NCBI GenBank assembly: GCA_005281725.1 | Contig: SSBO01000008.1 | Coordinates: 5,132,011 to 5,196,010 of the forward strand | Source: Wuchereria bancrofti | Lineage: Eukaryota > Nematoda > Chromadorea > Rhabditida > Onchocercidae | Direction: 5' to 3' | DNA: 64,000 bases | Shown: positions 58,733 through 64,000 of the stretch, one piece after another | Layout: each line of letters begins with the position of its first letter | Position numbering within the stretch: the first letter of the stretch is position 1 | Notes under the pieces: model-generated | Seen by the model: only the letters and a program-made list of their open reading frames with translations | Database searches by the model: none | What the model was told of the DNA's origin: nothing | Made by a program: the position numbers and the translations under genes

Positions 58733-61700
58733 GGAAATGATTGATATTGCATCAAAGATCATTCAAATATTTGCACATGCAAAATTCAATCAAACCAATT
58801 TTTAATCTCATTTATCACAAATATTTTACTAATAATTTTTCATTTGAAACAAATTTTTGTTATTCGCTTAAATTACAAAAATGATATTCAATCTTCCTTT
58901 TTTTTTTGAAATTATTGCCTACAAAAATTAATAATTACAGAATATCGCTTATCAAATACAACTATTAATTAGGTAATTAATAAACAAATTTTGTTAGATT
59001 TACTGCAAAAAAAATTAATTATAAAAATGAGAGCTAATAAACAAGTAATGAAATAATGGTAGCAATTTAAAGAGAATACAAAAAATAAAAAAATTTTAAA
59101 AAGTTACATAAAACAAAATTATACAACAAATGACCGGAAAAGAAAGATAGTGTAAAGAAAAAGTGAAAAAGACCAACAAAAAAAGTAGCATTTTAATTAA
59201 ATGCTTATTCTATTAGCTTAATTAAATGGATTAGATAAGAAAGAAGCAGAAATTTGTAAAATATTCACAATTTTAGAAATTTGTTTAAAGAAATCTGTGC
59301 TTATCCATTTTAGGTAATTAAAATAGCATTGCAATTAGCTGTCTGTTCTCTTTTTTTTGCCTCCCACTTTTTATCTTTGATAAAAGAAAAGAAAAAAAGC
59401 GAAAAAGAGGAAATTATAAGCAAAAAATAAAAAACTGTTACATTTTTTTTTTTGAAAATTAATTTAAAACTTATTTAAAAAAGTTTTCAGCTAAAATTTT
59501 CACAGAAATAATATTATAAATGCTTTACATGATTATTTTATTAAATTTGAAATATTTGATTTCAATTTTTTAAATGTTTAATTCGAATACATTTGAAATA
59601 CTAACTTGTTGCAATGATTTCTCTTATTTCTGTTTTTCTTCTTTTAATTATTGGAATTTTTTTTCTTTTGTTCTTACTTATCTAATATTTTAATATTTTC
59701 AAAATACGGTGTTTTTCTTTTATTCTTCTTTTTTTCTCGTATTTTTTAGTAAAATGAATTTTTTAATGAATTAATTTTATTAACATTGAAAAGGTTTTGG
59801 TTAGCTGATTTAAATTTTTCAAATTTTTTTTCAAAATAACTTATTTTAATTAAATGAAGAAAAAAAAGAACTGCAAAATTTATATTTTCTACCATAAAGC
59901 TTTACCGAATTTTTTTGTTTTTATCAACAATTTTCATTTAAAAGTATCAAAAAAAGAGCTATTTGAGAGTTAAAGTTGATAAAATGTTAAATTTCAATCG
60001 ATGACATTTCAATTAGAGCGAGAAAAAGTAAAGATTTATCGAAACGTATAATAATTTTGGAAGTACAAAAAATAAAAGGTAAGAGTAATTGTGGCGATGC
60101 ATCGGAATTATCCGGTTATTCCGAAAATGTTATTCCGGAAAAAATATTCGATTATTTCGCAAACACAAATTATGATTGATTGAAAAAATTTTTTAAACTA
60201 ACTTGGCATGTATAACCATACAAAACTATTTAATTAGTTTTGTTCCTTAATTTAATTTAAAGTTTTTTTTTTAAAAAGTTGACAGATCACAATTTTTTCC
60301 TTTAGTCGCGTAACACAAATGATTGATTTACTGATTTTCATTTATTTTCTGCAAAATTTGCAAAAGTAGTGAGTAATGAAGGTTAGTTAAATTTGTCCTA
60401 ATATTACAAATTATAACTTCGTTTCTTTTTTTAAATTAAAACAAAAATCGAAATGACAACTTTTACTAAGAATGAAAAAAAATCCAAATTAATAAATTAA
60501 TATAATTAGGTCTATAATACTGTATTTAACGTTTGATATTAAAAATTATTGAAATTTTAGCCTTAATTTCCAAAAAGCTGGCAATTGCTATTTAAAATAT
60601 TATTACTTTTGGTACTGTGTCTTTGAAAAAAAAGAAAGAATAAATTTGCTTATTTCATTTTATATTTTCAGCTTTTTGATTATTTATTACTTCAAAATTT
60701 TGCTATGGCAAGTAAAGCAATGNTAGCCTTAATTTCCAAAAAGCTGGCAATTGCTATTTAAAATATTATTACTTTTGGTACTGTGTCTTTGAAAAAAAAG
60801 AAAGAATAAATTTGCTTATTTCATTTTATATTTTCAGCTTTTTGATTATTTATTACTTCAAAATTTTGCTATGGCAAGTAAAGCAATGATTTAATTAGTT
60901 AATTAACTAATTGATTTTTTTATATGTTTATTTGTTTATTTGATAAAAAAGATTTTTTTGAATAGAAATAGATTTTAGACCAAATTTTTTTAAGAAAAAT
61001 TTTATAAATTTTGTTTTAAAATACAATCATAATGATTCTAATACAGTTATTTTTTTAGACTTTTAAATAAATAAAAAGAATGATAGCTTTTTTGCAAATA
61101 GACATTCATTTCCCCTGTTTATTTGGAAAAAAAAAACGTATTTATCTTTTTTATCTATAAATTGATTTCAATCAAATTTTAAATCTGCTCAAAAATGGAA
61201 TCAAAGACGAAGTTATAAGAAGGAATTAAAAAATGATTTGAAATCAATGCTATTTTAGAGTGAATGCAGAATAAAAACAGAATTTTATTGAAATTTTTAT
61301 TTCCAGATTCTAACAATCTTATTTTAAAACGCAAAAATGATAAATCTAATATAGCGTTTTATGGTTGTATTTGAGTTTTTAAATTTGATAAAGTTATTTA
61401 GGATCCTAAAACAATAAAAACGTGTACCAAAAAAAAAAAGAAAACCAACTTCGGTTTTCATTGTCAATGTTGATAAATTAGATTTGTGTGGAAATATTGA
61501 TTTTTAATTTCAATTGATATTTTTGATTTCGATTTCAAATTTTCATAACAGTTTCAAACAATCGTACAATATGTTATACAAATAATAGCGATAAAAGCTT
61601 CGTTATCATGTTATGATTTATATAAATTTTCAGAAATGAACCTGAAAATAGTTTGTTTTAAATAAAAATTTTCTCTTTTTGTTTCTAATGTTAATATATT

Positions 61701-63260
61701 ATTTACTATCAGAAATTTGAATCATTATAGATGCAGAAGAAAATTTTCAAAGAAACTATATGAAAATTATCTATTATTCATTATAAATCTAAAATTGTTG
61801 TCCTACACTGATAATAAATTGATAAAAATTTAGGAAGTGAAGCATCAAGCTTTCTTCTTAATATTTGTCTTTTAAGTTCTATTATAAATTAAGTAAATTA
61901 AGCGTTTTAAATAAGTTATCAAATTAGGAAATTAAGTAAATTACTGAGTGATTTAATGTGAAGAAATGTGAAGAAATTCAAAAAGGTTTTTTTAATATTT
62001 CGCTTTTTCCTTTTTCTTTAAAATAACTATTATTCATGAGAAAAAGCAAAAAAGAAAATGAGAAATATAAAAAAAAAATAAAATAAATCGAAATATTAAA
62101 GAAAGATTTATGTCAAAAAAAAGAAAAATTTTTTAATGATGTTTCTTTCGTATTTGATAATTTCGCAGAAAATGTTATATTTTTCAATTCCTTTCATGTT
62201 TTGCAATTCACATTTATTTTATGAAATCATAAATTTATTTTAGTAATAATCTGTAAACATTAGAAGCATAAATTATATTTGATAATTTATTATTCGGATT
62301 ATTAATGGATATCCTAATAGCATTAATTTGGTATTCGAATTAACTTGCAGTATTAGTTCTCGAGTATTCGAATTTTCAATTACATTCTACAGATTTTAAT
62401 TTGATACTCGAATTATCGATTAGACTGTAGCAGTATAAATTTGACATTTGGTTTATTAAATGTATTCTTTTCCTATCACTAGAAAAAAATTTTTTTTTCA
62501 GTTATTTGATTTTGTTTCATTTTTTTTTTCTTATAATTCTCACAAAAGATAGTTAAATGATAATTTAAAAAGTAAAATTTGGAAGATAAAAGAAGATTAG
62601 GAAGAAAATTCAATTTTCTTCTTTCCCTTTCTTTGACGATATTTTTAATAATCACTTAAAATCTACTAGTTTAAAATTAATCAAATAATGTTATGAATAG
62701 CTTGAAAGCAAAAGAGATAAGAGCTATCAGTGAAATTTAAAATCATCAAAGGCTTATCAGGGATTAATATGAAAAGCTGATATAATATGTGCATTATCGT
62801 GTAATGATTAGTTGATTAATATGAAATTATGTGATGATCATTCACAGCTTATTCATTCTCATCTATGTATGAATAAATTGATTAGCTGATATTCTTAGAA
62901 TAGAAATTTATCACTTTTATCATTCTTTAGTCAAATGTTAAATATCAAGAAAAATAATTGAATATTAAAGTTTATAACAATGAATGAAAAGAAGAAAATG
63001 ATGAAAAAGATTTTATTATTTTTAAGAATGTGTGTTATTTTGAATACAACAATTGAATAGTTTTATCTAAATTATCATTGGTCGACATTCATATGAATAT
63101 ATAAGTTTGTTTTGGCAAAACTTAATTACTACTGATATCTGATATGATACGAATTAACTCAACTACTTTTTTTATTCCTTATAATGTTTCATTGATAAAA
63201 ACTCATTAAAAAAAAATTTCATTGATGAAAGATAAAAATCATCAAACTTCTGATAATGTG
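58733..63260. other. Intergenic, no gene seen
   Basis: AT-rich with no supported coding. It contains the single-N duplication at 60558-60888, a patch of TTATTCCG words at about 60115-60160, and worn repeats sharing TATTCGAATT / TACTCGAATT at about 62320-62430. Confidence 0.5.
60558..60888. repeat. 165-bp direct duplication across a single N (assembly overlap)
   Basis: Bases 60558-60722 recur unchanged at 60724-60888, with N at 60723 between them. Confidence 0.85.
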
Positions 63261-63529
63261 TTTTGCTTATCGTTACACTCCCAATGATAAACTTTCATTT
63301 TTGTCAAATATCTGACAATACATTTTGATTTTTATCAAACTTTCAATGACAAATCGATTTCTAACGTATGTTTTGATTTGCATAAAGTTTTTGATGATAA
63401 ATTCTGATTTGTATCAAATCATCTCATAACATCATTTCATTTTTAGCAAACTTTCAATGCTATGTCGTAATTTTTATCAAATTTTCGATGAAATGTCCAA
63501 ATTTTCGACAAACTTCCAATGGTATGCTT
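63261..63529. repeat. Degenerate 32-bp minisatellite
   Basis: Eight worn units of 31-33 bases plus one 14-base fragment, with consensus near TTTGATTTTTATCAAACTTT followed by CAATGATAAAT. They start at 63261, 63293, 63324, 63371, 63403, 63435, 63468 and 63499. Similar fragments continue upstream to about 63185. Confidence 0.65.
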
Positions 63530-64000
63530 TAATGTCGGTGCCAAAAAAATTTCAAAGAAGTTGAAAAACTACCGTTAAAATGTTCATTTGGCATTTATTT
63601 CAATGAAATAAATTATTATCAATTTTATATTAACTTTCTAGAAATAAAAAAAGGAAATAAGTTCGAGGAAATAATTAAGTTTATTTTATGACATCATCAC
63701 TTATTTTTTAATTCTACCACTTTTACTAGCACCGCAAAGTAATGTTATATCTTATAATACCTTAATTTTTGCATAGAAATAAAAATATACTTTAACTATG
63801 AATAAAAATAAAATTATACTTTAATCGTTATAAAGCTACAGCTTATTATAAATTCATAGCCTAAGTTTATAACTTAAATTATGAAATTGTGATATTCATC
63901 TGAAACATTCATCAAGATTGGATTCTTTTCCAGAGCATAATTATTCCGAAATTATCTATTCAAAACATATTCATTTAGTTATACGGTATTATTACAGTTT
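63530..64000. other. Intergenic, no gene seen
   Basis: AT-rich, with words such as 'aaaataaaattatactttaa' repeated near 63778-63830. No gene is recognised before the window ends. Confidence 0.5.

Noticed and set aside
58157..58805. Repeat-protein frames of 180-195 codons on both strands
   Set aside because: Three frames are open only because the 21-bp unit lacks stops. The His/Gly-rich frame has no ATG, and none shows selection or a signal sequence.

Overview
The window looks like draft nuclear sequence from a parasitic nematode, most likely a filarial or other spirurid (clade III) worm. It is very AT-rich. Genes consist of many short exons whose acceptors mostly read TTTCAG or TTTTAG. Several first exons begin just after an acceptor-like site, as expected with spliced-leader trans-splicing. 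Two genes match nematode pathway members closely (DAF-36 and WTS-1). Species cannot be decided from this sequence. There are no bacterial, viral, CRISPR, tRNA or rRNA features that I can support.

Layout. (1) 1-8.1 kb, + strand: a possible terminal exon of a small membrane protein, then an eight-exon gene (974-8104) encoding a divergent RhoGAP-fold protein with an acidic tail. (2) 10.2-14.9 kb, + strand: a calponin/transgelin-type single CH-domain protein, with a TATA/CCAAT-like promoter and two mutually exclusive last exons. (3) 18.1-28.2 kb, - strand: a 19-exon LATS/Warts kinase gene (wts-1), with UBA domain, MOB-binding region, AGC kinase domain and hydrophobic motif. (4) 28.3-39.6 kb: a long intergenic stretch holding a 66-bp minisatellite, a fold-back element with perfect 43-bp inverted repeats, purine/pyrimidine tracts, hairpins and a 30-bp minisatellite. 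(5) 39.6-44.1 kb, - strand: the Rieske oxygenase DAF-36/Neverland (cholesterol 7-desaturase), eight exons. (6) 44.1-51.7 kb: intergenic, between the divergent daf-36 and transporter genes, with a bZIP-like palindrome and a tandem 25-bp element. (7) 51.7-57.8 kb, + strand: an SLC17-type major facilitator transporter. (8) 57.8-64 kb: hairpins, a 22-unit 21-bp minisatellite and a degenerate 32-bp minisatellite, with no gene seen.

The genes do not form an operon or one pathway. WTS-1 acts in Hippo-type growth and polarity control. DAF-36 starts dafachronic-acid steroid hormone synthesis, which controls larval arrest and maturation. The CH protein is probably a muscle or cytoskeletal actin-associated protein. 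The transporter probably moves organic or inorganic anions.

All four N runs (4439-4449, 44558-44565, 54102, 60723) sit between two identical or near-identical direct copies. This is the signature of unmerged overlapping contigs. The largest case, 1,689 bp, falsely duplicates four exons of the transporter gene. I found no convincing new multi-gene system. The best leads are the fold-back element at 31.2-31.5 kb, the alternative last exons of the CH gene, the inverted/direct repeat family with a decoy acceptor inside wts-1, and irregularities in the wts-1 gene model.
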